Part shown: in pieces, positions 33,597-43,139 of the stretch
How the letters are laid out: each line of letters starts with the position of its first letter
Numbering within the stretch: the first letter of the stretch is position 1
Origin: Lithodes maja
Taxonomy: Eukaryota > Arthropoda > Malacostraca > Decapoda > Lithodidae
Assembly (NCBI GenBank): GCA_037953745.1
Contig: JBAKBP010003193.1
Span: forward strand, 94,416-158,415
Length of the DNA stretch: 64,000 bases
Reading direction: 5' to 3'
Made by a program: the position numbers and the translations under genes
The notes under the pieces: model-generated
Databases searched by the model: none
Seen by the model: the letters and a program-made list of their open reading frames with translations, nothing else
What the model was told of the DNA's origin: nothing

Positions 33597-34935
33597 CAGT
33601 ACCGTAAAATGCGGTAACTTCGGAAATTTTTCGATGTTTTTTAACAATTTCTCCTGAGTGTAAACACATTATAGAGATTTAACTAGGGCAAGTGATGTAT
33701 GGTGGTAGTGTGCCATAATCCAGGAAGCCTCCTAAAATTATCCCCCATAAGAAGAGAGCTATCCTTATCCTAAATGATGTCCGAAGTTTGCTTGAAAAGT
33801 TGATAACTTCGGACATGTATGGATAACTTCGGACATACGGTGTTTCTTATGGAAAATGGTTGCCAAGAAAGCTGAGATAACTTCGGACGAACAGAGGAGA
33901 ACTTCGGACCTACGTTCGTGGCCTTATTTCATTCATTTTTCGGCTCCTACTATTTTATATGAATATTTTATTATTGCTGCTTATTCCTGTCCGATGTTAT
34001 AGTGGAAAATGCACAGTCAATACTTTTAGGCCTGTATAATCAGTATAGGAGGGGGATATATACGATGTTTAACATATATTCTGTTTGGATCTGTTCTCGT
34101 TAGGCATCGAGCTCACTCCTAGAAAATATTGAGCAGGAAAAATAACCAATGCTGTCAAATCAATAACTCGAAAATTAACTAGGCCTAGTGAAAATATATA
34201 GGTATGTATAATATATCAATGCATATACACTTTTATGAATTTGAGCATTTTTATAGGTATAACGTATTTGTTGGTGTTTCTTTCGGCAGATAAAAAAAAA
34301 ATTGGACAAGATATATGCCTCTCCTAATTTATATATATTATATATCCAGAATTATCCGAAATACATAAATCGGTTAGCATAGTATCATATTTATATGGGT
34401 TTTTGGACTCAGAGAATGATGATTTGATCTTTTACCACCATGTTAATGATGTACAAGTATTATGAATGATTTTCATAGGGCAAATAATAACAAACGATTG
34501 TTTTGTTCCATGTCCGAAGTTACCATGTTTTTTTTTTAAAACACAATCGGTTAAATGATACTGTTCTAGCTAGAGCGTTATACAAGTGTAACACATTTCC
34601 TTTGGTGGATGTTGTCTCTGGTAATGTTACTACAAAATTATATCAGTCACAACATCATTCATACAAACAAATTTCTTCAGGGTGATAGAAGTTTGGCAGG
34701 GTAGCGAAAAATGTACATATTTTCGTCACATATATAATATTTTTTTCGTGTACATATACTCATGTCAGTTCCCTAGGACTTTTACATGCTCTTCCTTTGC
34801 CATTTCTCTAAACGGACCCCACAAAAAAAACAATAAAAAGAGTTTCCATTATATAATGACTATGTCTAATTACTTATTATCGCCGATGTCCGAAGTTATG
34901 ACCCAAGTCCGAAGTTACCCCACTTTACGGTACTG
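33597..34935 (+). mobile_element. Tc1/mariner-like non-autonomous element, 1.34 kb
   Basis: Terminal inverted repeats start CAGTACCGTAAAATGCGG on the left and CAGTACCGTAAAGTGGGG on the right, continuing into GTAACTTCGGA. Each is flanked by TA (33595-33596, 34936-34937), the Tc1/mariner target duplication. The word AACTTCGGAC or its complement recurs at about 33616, 33779, 33803, 33825, 33883, 33900 and, near the right end, 34511, 34888 and 34910. No transposase frame is present; the interior is A+T-rich. Confidence 0.82.
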
Positions 34936-34949
34936 TAGTAGAATAAAGG

Positions 34950-35990
34950 GACCCTTGCCGAAGGATAAGTCAGAAATAGAGAAATTTAAGTGCGTTGTGT
35001 GCAAAGGCGAGCTTGTGTTAAGTGATGATCCTGTGGTGTGAATTTTGGAAATGAGTCATTGGAGCTGGTGAACAAGTTTTGTTACCTAGGATATACCATC
35101 TCTGCCGGTGGTGGGGCCGAGGCTGCCACTGTCGCTAGAATTAGATGTGGCTGGGGGAAGTTCAGAGAACTGCTGCCAATTCTGACCATGAAAAGAATGC
35201 CTCTCACCCTGAAGGGAAAGGTGTATGCCTTATGGGTTAGAAGTGCAATGACGTATGCCTCAGAAACATGGGCCGTTAAAGTAGAGGATGTCAACAGAAT
35301 GGAACGTAATGAGATGAGAATGGTGAAATGGATATGTGGGGCCAGGATGATGATGATGATGATAATAATAATAATAATAATAATCTTCTGGTTACTTATA
35401 TAGCACCCGTATCTCCTCCTTCGAGGATTCACAAGCGCTTGGCTTTCTTTAGTCTACCAGAGACCATTACCCATCCCCCTTGCTCATGGGGAGATGGTAA
35501 CCGCCGGCTGTATCCCAGAAAAACTTTTCAATCTGAGCGGGGATTGAACGCGAGACCTTCAAGATGGGAATCAGGCACGCTACCAACTGAGCCAGCCGGA
35601 CGGCTGGAGGATACAGGATAGAATAACAAATGTTGAGCTGAGGAGACGTTTAGGTATAAAGAGTATTAGCGAGGTGATGCGTACAAGTAGACTGGGATGG
35701 TATGGACATGTGGAGTGAATGGATGAACAAAATTGGGTGAAAAATGCAGGTCTGTGATTGTGGAGGGAGCTGCACCAAGGGGTGGACCGAGGAAGACCTG
35801 GGATCGGACTATACGTGCCGATCTCAAATCCAAGAACTTGACAAGTGAAGCAGCCCTTAACAGGGTTGCCTGGAACGCCGCCATTAGGACAAGAGACTGA
35901 AACTGCACGTATGTGTGGAGCACTCAGTCTTAAAATGTTGTGTATGTATTCACAAGATAACAATGAGTTCTGCTGCCTGATATACATCTA
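34950..35990 (+). mobile_element. RTE-like LINE 3' end (LINE-5), SINE-interrupted
   Basis: Coding resembles the C-terminal region of RTE-type RT proteins: LELVNKFCYLGYTIS, GKVYALWVRSAMTYASETW, then after the SINE RRRLGIKSISEVMR, RLGWYGHVE and a degenerate tail to about 35990. The first frame starts at about 35041 after a stop and is interrupted at 35346. The part before 35041 is only weakly recognisable. Confidence 0.8.
35346..35612 (-). mobile_element. tRNA-derived SINE-C with (ATT)n tail
   Basis: On the minus strand the head reads like a tRNA. It has an A-box region GGCTGGCTCAGTTGGTA (complement of 35581-35600) and a B box CGTTCAATCC (complement of about 35541-35550), spaced as in a tRNA gene. 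The 3' tail is the ATT/ATC repeat seen on the plus strand at 35347-35386. A short AGGAT duplication may flank it. It splits the LINE-5 reading frame. It is a pol III-type retroposon rather than a functional tRNA, since acceptor ends do not pair. Confidence 0.78.
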
Positions 35991-36329
35991 ACTTAGGTTA
36001 GGTAATTTTTTGTGGAGATATATACTGTAGGTTAGGCCTATGTCTTCTAGCAAAAACAGAGTAAGCAGACGGCGCCGAGTGTGTCGGCGATCGACGATGC
36101 GCATGGCGGGCGGTTTGAAAAGGGTGAACTCCGGCCTCGTCAAAGACTAATGGATAATTTTCCCATTTAAAGTACTATTCGCGTTTGGCGAAATACACTT
36201 TTGGCGCTGGTTTGGCTAGACTAATTAAATTGCCAAATGCGAGGGACCACTGTACTGCACATGGGTATGCACCATTTTTTCTACCTTTCCTAGCCCTAAT
36301 CTACTGTGTAAAACCTTGGTTTTATTTAT
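35991..36329. other. Unassigned spacer
   Basis: No coding region or shared repeat recognised. A GC-richer stretch at about 36070-36140 is not bounded by plausible splice sites. Confidence 0.35.
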
Positions 36330-36610
36330 TATTATGTTCTCTCCACTAACCAACTTTACTCCTAAACTCGATTAATGAAATTAACAAACACATGTGGCAG
36401 TCCGGGGATTCGAACCTAGGATGCTCACACCGAAAATCAACACACTTATGCATTGCACCACGAAGACAGTTAAAGAATACTGCACAAGCCTACGATTTAT
36501 TATGCAGTTTCGAATCCTGCATACCAATCTTAGCATGTACAATATCCCAACTGCACTATCGGAGGCTATGCATAGGTGAATGGAAATAATAATTAATGGG
36601 GCTCTTAATC
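36330..36610 (-). mobile_element. tRNA-derived SINE-B copy 1
   Basis: A perfect B box GGTTCGAATCC is the complement of 36406-36416, preceded on the minus strand by an A-box-like TGGTGCAATGC (complement of about 36451-36461). The body matches 46190-46478 along its length and 37326-37611 more distantly. Confidence 0.75.
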
Positions 36611-37325
36611 CTTAACTTGCCATGCCCTCTCTCCATCTTCTGAACTTGGCCTCAGCCAACCCGCACACTATCTGTGATAAGTACTAGGTCATCTGCATAT
36701 AGCAGTTCCCAGGGGAGCCCATCTATGAAATCACAAGATAGTGCCTCCAGAACCATAACAAAGAGGAGAGGGCTAAATACAGTCCTGGTGGACTCAAACA
36801 CGAACTGTAAACTCCTCAATCAATACACCTTTCACTCAGAGCCATTCATGAATCTTCGTACATCTTCATTATCAAACGCACCAGCCATTCTTCTATGCCA
36901 AGTTTTCTCTTAGCCTACTGCACAACTCCTCTGGGCACCATATCAAAGGCCTTCTCTAGGTCTACAAACACAAGATACAGATCTCTATCTTTAAGTAGAT
37001 ATCTTTCCTGCAGCTGCCTGACTATGAAGATAACGTCGATTGTGCCACGTCCTGGCACGAAACCGAACTGCATATCGTCGATAGAAATGCTTTCCCTTTA
37101 TCATACCTACAATGACTCTCTCACAGACCTTTATGACTTGGTCAAGTATTTTCAGGCCCCTATAATTTCCCCTATCCAACGAATCCCCCTTGCCCTTATA
37201 TATGTTTACTATTACACTTTTATGCAATACATCAGGGATTCTTTTCTCTCAAATGATGGAGTTAATTAGCTCAGTGACCAAACTCACTCCTATATCACCT
37301 GAGGCTTTAATCATCTCAGCTACAA
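36611..37325 (-). mobile_element. RTE-type LINE, RT part (LINE-6)
   Basis: The minus strand encodes IVNIYKGKGDSLDRGNYRGL (37217-37150) and, with several frame breaks, an FVDLEKAFDMVPRG block, an SPLLFVMVLEALS block and the catalytic LLYADDLVLI near 36690. These are RTE-clade RT motifs. It probably continues the element whose endonuclease end lies at 38460-39535, with later insertions in between. Confidence 0.82.
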
Positions 37326-38270
37326 TTCATATTTGTTTTCACCAACCCACTAATTAATTTACAAATAAAACTAACTAATGAAATCAATGAAAGTAATGAA
37401 TACATGTGGTACTCCAAGGACTCGAACCTAGGATACTCACACCGAAACTCTGCACACTAAGCACTAGGCGATCAAGACAGTTAAAGGTTTATGCACAAGC
37501 CTACGATAAGTTATGCATTCTAGAATACTGCATATTAATCTTAGCCTGTAAATACTCCGAACTGCACTCTGATAAACTAATGTTTAGACGAATGGATAAT
37601 TAATGGGGCACTTAACCCATGAAACGGGATAGGCCCCACGGAAGCAAGACCATAAAAAAAGCCTTCCAAAACATCCCAGGGACTATCAAAACAAAGGAAT
37701 TTGTCTCTAGGTGAGATAATTCCCCTCTAGTACTCATCCATGTGTTTCTCCCCCCTCCTCAATTATCACCTATTTTTCCTCTTATTTTCATCATTTATCG
37801 GTTATTTTTTTCTCCCGCGATAATGTAGCACAATTGGGTTGCATAAAAGATCGTTATATAACACCCAGACACCGCCCGCTCGCCTCAGTTGACTCACAGA
37901 CAGCGAGAGGGGAGGGTTGCGTGTGGCTCACTCTCGCCGGAGATTATGACCGGGTTTTTCACCACCCAAATGCTTTTCCAACTTATTTTAGCACTCTTGA
38001 AGGTTCATATATGTAAAATAAAAGCATATTGAAAACAAATAATGCTCTATATCGTAAATATAACAAATTCTGTCAGAATCCAAGGCTAGAAATTCACAAA
38101 TAAGTACCCTTGCCCCTAGGGTATTTTCGCGTTTAATAGGTTAATCACAAAGGAAGGCCTCGCTATAAATTACTTCTGAACCTGGATAAATTCATATTTA
38201 TTTCCACCAACCCACCAATTAATTTACAAATAAACCTAACTTATGAAATCAATGAAAGTAATGAATACAT
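37326..38270 (-). mobile_element. SINE-B repeat copies around a MITE
   Basis: 37326-37611 is a diverged SINE-B copy with a B-box-like GGTTCGAGTCC (complement of 37420-37430). After the MITE, 38145-38270 continues with the linker (GGAAGGCCTC, ATAAATTACTTCTGAACC) and the start of the next SINE-B unit. The same unit-linker-unit order occurs at 46190-46585, so this repeat is arranged with a period of about 320 bp. Confidence 0.7.
37616..38140 (+). mobile_element. TTAA MITE, family C copy 2
   Basis: Bounded by TTAA at 37612-37615 and 38141-38144; ends CCCATGAAACGGG and, inverted, CCTATTAAACGCG. The interior resembles the other family C copies (CTCCTCAATTATCACCTATTT, TCTCCCGCGA, GCCGGAGATTATGACC). 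The uninterrupted host repeat is at about 46466-46480, showing precise insertion in TTAA. Confidence 0.82.
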
Positions 38271-38360
38271 GTGGCCAGCCCTGTGGGAGCTCTTTTCGGG
38301 AGCTCGGTGGTCTGGTTAAACTACCCTATAAAAAAAAAAAAAAAATAAAAAAAAATAAAT
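38266..38360 (+). mobile_element. Short retroposon end with A-rich tail
   Basis: GGGAGCTCTTTTCGGGAGCTC precedes GGTGGTCTGGTTAAACTA and an A-rich tail (38329-38360). It looks like the 3' end of a polyadenylated retroposon; the family was not identified. Confidence 0.4.
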
Positions 38361-38449
38361 AAATTGGGTACTCTTGCAGCTTTTCAATTTTTCATTTTAT
38401 TTATTGCAATGCTTGCAACAGCTGGCGATATCAAGGGGGGGGGGGGGGT

Positions 38450-39009
38450 ATTGGCTTTATGTTACTAAGCTGCTTTTCATTCCCTCAAATTCCACATTGA
38501 GTAATCGTTCATAGTGTATCTGCCAAGCATCTGTAATTTCTTTGTCAGAGTAAACAATTGTCCCATTATCATTCTTTACACACCGTTCTCCTACAACATC
38601 TCTACTGTCATACTTAACTCGCCTAGCTACATTGAAGATCCCACTGGGATATTCTGTGTTACTCACTTGGTCTATGACCAGGTCCTGTATGATTGTCTTT
38701 GCATTGCATATCTCTTTTTTTTTTTTTTTTTTGCAGTTCGCTTAGCCACCAGATATTATTACTCCCTGCTGCCAACTTTCTCTCTGCCCCTCAACTTTCT
38801 CTTCATAATTGCTGAGGGGCACAGGGCCCTGGGTGGGGCTTTGGTTTCCCGGCCATTTCCGCACCCTCCTCAGCCCCCCGTCATGGAGTGGCTTCGGTCA
38901 CCCAGGCTTTATTGTGGTCGGCGGGGAGGGTTCTGTGGGGGCACTCGGTTATGGCCTTGGAATTGCTCGGGGCCTTGGGGCTGTTCGGCCAGGCAGCTTG
39001 GGGAACAGG

Positions 39010-39041
<32 letters not shown>

Positions 39042-39535
39042 CTCCCTGCTGCCTCCTTTCTTCCATGCCTTGAAACTTCTTTTCTCCTTTATTACATTTA
39101 CAACCTCGTGATTCCACCACCAGGAAGTCTTACGCCTGGGGGGAGACTTAGTTTTGCCACAGACTTTGTCAGTAGCGGCAAGAAGGCTACGTTCAAGGTA
39201 GTTCCATTGGCTATTTACATCATTTGGCTTAGCGCCCCTATTCCTATCTATTTCCTCCAGTTCGCTGCAAAACCTATCCTTGTATTCAGATTTATTCAAC
39301 AGCCATACTCTCCTTTTTGGCAGGTATATTTTCTTTCGCAAAGGATCTCCCCTTAAGCTCAAGTCACAGACTAGGAGAAGTTGGGAGATACATTCTTCAC
39401 TCAGGATGACCTTTACATCCCGAACAAACTTTCAGTCTTTCTTGTTCACTAAGAAGTAATCTATTTGGCTACTGGTGCCCCCAGAACTATATGTGATCAG
39501 ATGAATATTCTTGGCATATATAGTTCTTCTGACCT
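38450..39535 (-). mobile_element. RTE-type LINE, endonuclease end and linker (LINE-6)
   Basis: Minus-strand translation gives an endonuclease end (HLITYSSGGTSSQIDYFLV, about 39515-39459). It is followed by a long basic linker (KIYLPKRRVWLLNKSEYKD, SWWWNHEVVNVIKEKR) and, after the SINE, GTIVYSDKEITDAWQIHYERL at about 38560-38500. This is the normal order in RTE proteins upstream of RT. A G run at about 38436-38449 and a T run at 38715-38732 lie within it. Confidence 0.8.
38774..39040 (+). mobile_element. SINE-A copy, strongly 5'-truncated
   Basis: Flanked by a 13-bp duplication ACTCCCTGCTGCC at 38761-38773 and 39041-39053, and ends in an AAC repeat of about 33 bp. Only the 3' half of the SINE is present. 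It interrupts the LINE-6 linker. Confidence 0.92.
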
Positions 39536-39538
39536 TTT

Positions 39539-40240
39539 TTGGAAAGATCATATTACCACTCTTGGTAATTATAATATAAAACTTGCAAAATAAACAAACC
39601 AAAATGAGGACAATATAAAGGCAAAACAACAGCTTCACAGAAGATAGGTGTGCTCAACTGTCTCCATGGGTTCTTAACTCCCGCGCAACTTCTTGATCTA
39701 TACAGGGGCGCAGTATGCCTATGTATCGTGTATTGTTCGCATGACATTGTGTGGTTAGGTTCCTCCCATACCGCACTTCTCAAAAGGGTACTCAAATTAA
39801 TGTTATTTCATCAACTCGCCTCCTCTTACAAATTCCCTACAATCTCTCTCTATACACCGCAATGTTGCATTTTCCTCACTCTTCTACCATTATTACGTTA
39901 ATCATTGTTCTTCAGAGCTCTCTCAGTGTATACCTCCTCCCTTACAGAGGGTAGGGGGAACCCACCTTTCAACACATTCCTACCTCTATTCCATCCAACT
40001 CCCTAACCCAAGAGTGAACTAATTTTCCCAGTCTTTCTTCTACTCAACAAGTAAGCTCTGGAACTCTTTTCCTCAATGTCTTTCCCTCATCCTAATGGCT
40101 TAAATTGCTTCAAGATCCGTGTGCCCAGAAATTTGTACTCTTAACGTACCTTGCATTTGGCTCTCTATCTCTTTTAACTTTGAGGGGGAAGGTTGCTACA
40201 AGCAACTTTGCCTTTTGCCTCCTTCATACATATAGAAAAA
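39539..40240 (+). mobile_element. Jockey-like LINE 3' end, degenerate (LINE-7 family)
   Basis: Parallels 61199-61850. It shares TGTGCTCAACTG, the CTTCTTGATCTATACAGGGG block (LYRGxVRPCxxYCSH region), GGTTCCTCCCATACCGCACTTCTC and the end TTTGCCTCCTTCA...ATAGAAAAA. Many indels destroy the frame. A block at 39566-39636 with AATATAAAACTTGC replaces LINE sequence and resembles 54441-54510. Confidence 0.75.
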
Positions 40241-40508
40241 ATAAATATATAATGATAAATAACTTAATTAATAAATAAATAGCATGGACACATGACCCCT
40301 ACCATCTGCTACCCTATAGGCCTAGGGCAACCTACATTTTTAGTCCCAAAAAAATATGGAAATACAAATGCAAGCAACGGATACTATCCAAAGTAAATAA
40401 CTACAAGAAAATAAGAGTACCGGTAGAACAATAGCAAAATATTAAAAAGTAATAACATCTATGATAAAAGAGTAAAATTTTAACAAGAACAATAAAAGGA
40501 CCTCATAC

Positions 40509-40736
40509 CTGTGAGATCCCGAACAACAGCGAGGAGTCCTTAACTTCCAAGTTCAGCTTCTTATCCTTTTCAGTCATCATGGAATTGTGAGTGTGGGTGT
40601 TGAGGAGACAGGGCAGGTTGGAGGGGTTATCATCACACTGGGACAGGTCATGTTTACAGGTCACGGTCTGGTGTGGGTCACTTGCTCCTTCCTCCACACC
40701 TTGACGGAATGGCTGCAGGTCGCTGTTTAGCTCAAT
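40509..40736 (-). CDS. EXOSC10: EXOSC10 (Rrp6) exon, post-HRDC region
   Basis: A 228-bp exon in phase 0 at both ends. The acceptor is CCCCCCTAG before 40736, and the donor after 40509 reads CAG|GTATGAG. It encodes about 76 residues (start IELNSDLQPFRQG, end SSLLFGISQ), acidic and low in recognisable motifs, as expected for the poorly conserved region after the HRDC domain of the nuclear exosome exonuclease. The frame is open across both borders and follows in phase from the exon at 41091-41253. Following exons, at lower coordinates, were not recognised. This exon is assigned by phase, splice sites and position rather than by sequence similarity. Confidence 0.75.
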
Positions 40737-41090
40737 CTAGGGGGGTAAATTAGGATTTCGAAGTGGATGACTTCTCGTCTAAAGTGGCATATAACTCTTC
40801 ATGAACAAGGAACATCAAAGCAGAGGTATTATTTAGTTTGAAAAGGTAGTTACTTTTGTATTGCTTGTCTTACCTTTGGGAAATTGGCACAATCTCAATG
40901 ATTTATCATGTCTTTCTTCACTATATTCTGCCTATCATTATACAATTTTACTTGGCTTAGGAATTATATTTAAAAAAAGTGGGGAAAACTATATCTTTGA
41001 ATCTTTTGACTTTCTAAACGGGATAATTAACATGAAGATATCCTACTGACGGGGATAATAAAGTACCAAACAGAAGACCCCAATCCTCAC

Positions 41091-41253
41091 ATTAACGATA
41101 GGCTGTTCCCGGGCCTCCCTCATGATGGTGTGCATGGTGAGCAGCTCCACCTTGACCAGCGGAGGGATGGGGTTGCAGCACGCCAGTATACCCTGCATCT
41201 CCTTCGGCACCACCTCAGAGATCTGTAGTAACATGTGCTTCGGCAGGACATAA
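41091..41253 (-). CDS. EXOSC10: EXOSC10 (Rrp6) exon, HRDC second half
   Basis: A 163-bp exon. The acceptor is TTCCCCAG before 41253 and the donor after 41091 is AAT|GTGAGG. It encodes YVLPKHMLLQISEVVPKE, then QGILACCNPIPPLV and a MREAREQP helix. This is the highly conserved second half of the HRDC domain, which helps position RNA and partner proteins on the exonuclease. The first base completes an Asp codon begun in the upstream exon, giving a perfect phase match. The intron to the next exon is only 354 bp. Confidence 0.93.
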
Positions 41254-41466
41254 CTGGGGAACAGAATGAGAGTATCGATAGTAATTATTATATAATTATA
41301 CTCTGTTCATTATAATTAGGCCAAAAATCTTGACCACTAATCTTATAATAACCTCCCAAGTATTAGAACTATCAAGCTCATATTTCTATCATTTAGGGAG
41401 AGTCAAACAATAAATAGATGTGGAAATTTACAACCAATTTGCTTCAGCCCTTTTTGAGTTAAAAAA

Positions 41467-41880
41467 GGTTAATGGTTAAACGAAGAAACGTTGCATCCCT
41501 TGCATTATTCTAGATATTTTCACAGCAATTGTTCCGAGGAACTTGCTTCAATTGTGCCGCCTCTCCACATCTTTCCCCGTAGAACTAGGGCAGCTGAGAG
41601 CGCCCATGAATTTACACTTTCTCCTCCACAATGCAGAACTTCTGCTTATCAAAATTCATTTATCCCTAGAACTACTACTCTTTGGAATTCACTTCCCCCG
41701 AGTTGCTCTCCACAAACTTACAATCTACAAAAGTTTAAATCCAGTTGTTACAAACATTTTATGAACGGAGGATGCCTTTAGGCACATGGACCTTTTTGTT
41801 TTATCTGTGTTTTTCCTTCCTCCGTTCATTGTCTCTTTTATAAAAAAAAAAAAAAAAAATAAAAAAAAAAAAAAAAATAT
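41467..41880 (+). mobile_element. Jockey-like LINE 3' end with poly(A), in EXOSC10 intron
   Basis: Coding from about 41491 to 41781 resembles the end of the LINE-7 type protein (RYFHSNCSEELASIVPPL, TTLWNSLPPSC, YNLQKFKSSCYKHF) but is a different family member. A short 3' untranslated region and long A-rich tail (41841-41878) follow. It is antisense to EXOSC10 in the intron between the two HRDC exons. Confidence 0.8.
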
Positions 41881-42127
41881 ATATTAATTAAAATGAATAA
41901 ACAATAGTTATTGTCATTGTTTCTTTACTATAATTTTAGCTAACATTATGCTTTCTTTTCATAATCTATAGTAAGGGTGGTGTAAGCATTCTATAATTAA
42001 TATACTATTTTATCTCCTCTTGAAACAGAAATCAGAGAGAATTTTGAAATATTGAAAACTTTTTTGAATTAAGATTACTATCAGTACTCGCTCAAAAAAT
42101 TAAGATTACTGTACTACTAGTACTCAC

Positions 42128-42276
42128 TCAACAGATTCATCTTGTTCACGGGCAATCCTGTCTCGCCACATGTAGAGTTCCCTGAGGGCAAACATTTGGC
42201 GATTGTTGAAGGCCTTGCGTGACACTCGGTACAGACCCATGTGACTCTCGCGGTGCACATATGGCTTGTGATACCG
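42128..42276 (-). CDS. EXOSC10: EXOSC10 (Rrp6) exon, HRDC first half
   Basis: A 149-bp exon. The acceptor is TTTTTCAG before 42276 and the donor after 42128 is GA|GTGAGTA. It encodes RYHKPYVHRESHMGLYR, a FNNRQMFALRELYMWRD helix and REQDESV, matching the linker from exonuclease to HRDC domain in animal Rrp6 (WRDxxARxxDES signature). It starts in phase 0 directly after the Lys codon that ends the 46679-46835 exon. The intervening intron is about 4.4 kb and is filled with a SINE, a CR1/L2-like LINE, an RTE LINE and SINE-B repeats. Confidence 0.93.
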
Positions 42277-42504
42277 CTGAAAAATATAAATTTAGGTTAG
42301 CTCAGTGAATTAGGGGTACTCACTGAGGGCCACTCATAGGCAGCAGCAAATGAGGGGTTGTGGGAGAAGGATTAGGAAAGGATTGTTATACAGTACCTCA
42401 TTTACCTGACAAGTCAACTACTAAATAACAAAATTAGTATTCAAATTGCCAAGAAGAAATTATATTACAAAATGGTACTGCAAACAGGTACTACCAGTAT
42501 GTGT

Positions 42505-43061
42505 AGGTGGGTGCCTAACCCCGAAAAGGGTTGAAATAGGGGAGCTATCCCCCCGCCAAAGGCGGCTTTCTAGGGCCTTTCCTAGCTCATGCCGAGAGGA
42601 TTGGGTTCTAGACATGTGGTGAAAGGCTGGTTTATCAGAGTGAGAACTGAGAACTGAGCGATCTCTACCATACCCATAGCTTACTCTGACTGTTCCTTTT
42701 ACTTATACAGTATATTTTCTAGATCTCAAGTGACGGCGTCTCTTCCGTGGATTGACCTCCCAATATACCAAGATTAGAAGCCAAAGGATCACATTTTTCC
42801 TTTGCCCCTCAACTTTCTCGTCATAATTGCTGAGGGGCACAGGGCCCTGGGTGGGGCTTTGGTTTCCCGGGCGTTTCCGCACCCTCCTCAGCTCCCCGCC
42901 ATGGAGTGGCTTCGGTCACCCAGGCTTTATTGTGGCCGGCAGGGAGGGTTCTCTGGGGGCGCTCAGTTATGGCCTTGGCCTTGCTCGGAGCCTTGGGGCT
43001 GTTCGGCCAGGCAGCTTGGGGAACAACAACAACAACAATAACAACAACAACAACAATAACA
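42505..43061 (+). mobile_element. SINE-A, full-length copy
   Basis: 557 bp between copies of ACCAGTATGTGT (42493-42504 and 43062-43073). It begins GGTGGGTGCCTAACCCCGAA, contains a head with inverted GGGTT/AACCC and CCCCGCC/GGCGG words, an internal unique region and an AAC/AAT tail. This is the longest copy here and defines the family; 63884-64000 starts at the same point. It lies in an EXOSC10 intron, antisense to the gene. Confidence 0.92.
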
Positions 43062-43139
43062 ACCAGTATGTGTTTTATAAAAAATATTACAGTATATCAA
43101 AATTTCATGTAAAAATTTAAATGTAGTAAAATTTAACTT

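Noticed and set aside
35541..35600. tRNA gene (minus strand)
   Set aside because: A and B boxes are good but acceptor ends do not pair and the copy has a simple-repeat tail, so it is a SINE.
36394..36589. Small protein in SINE-B
   Set aside because: Same weak frame recurs with the repeat at 46256 and is not maintained at 37406.
38774..39111. Secreted or membrane protein suggested by hydrophobic residues
   Set aside because: Lies wholly in a SINE-A insertion with a 13-bp target duplication.
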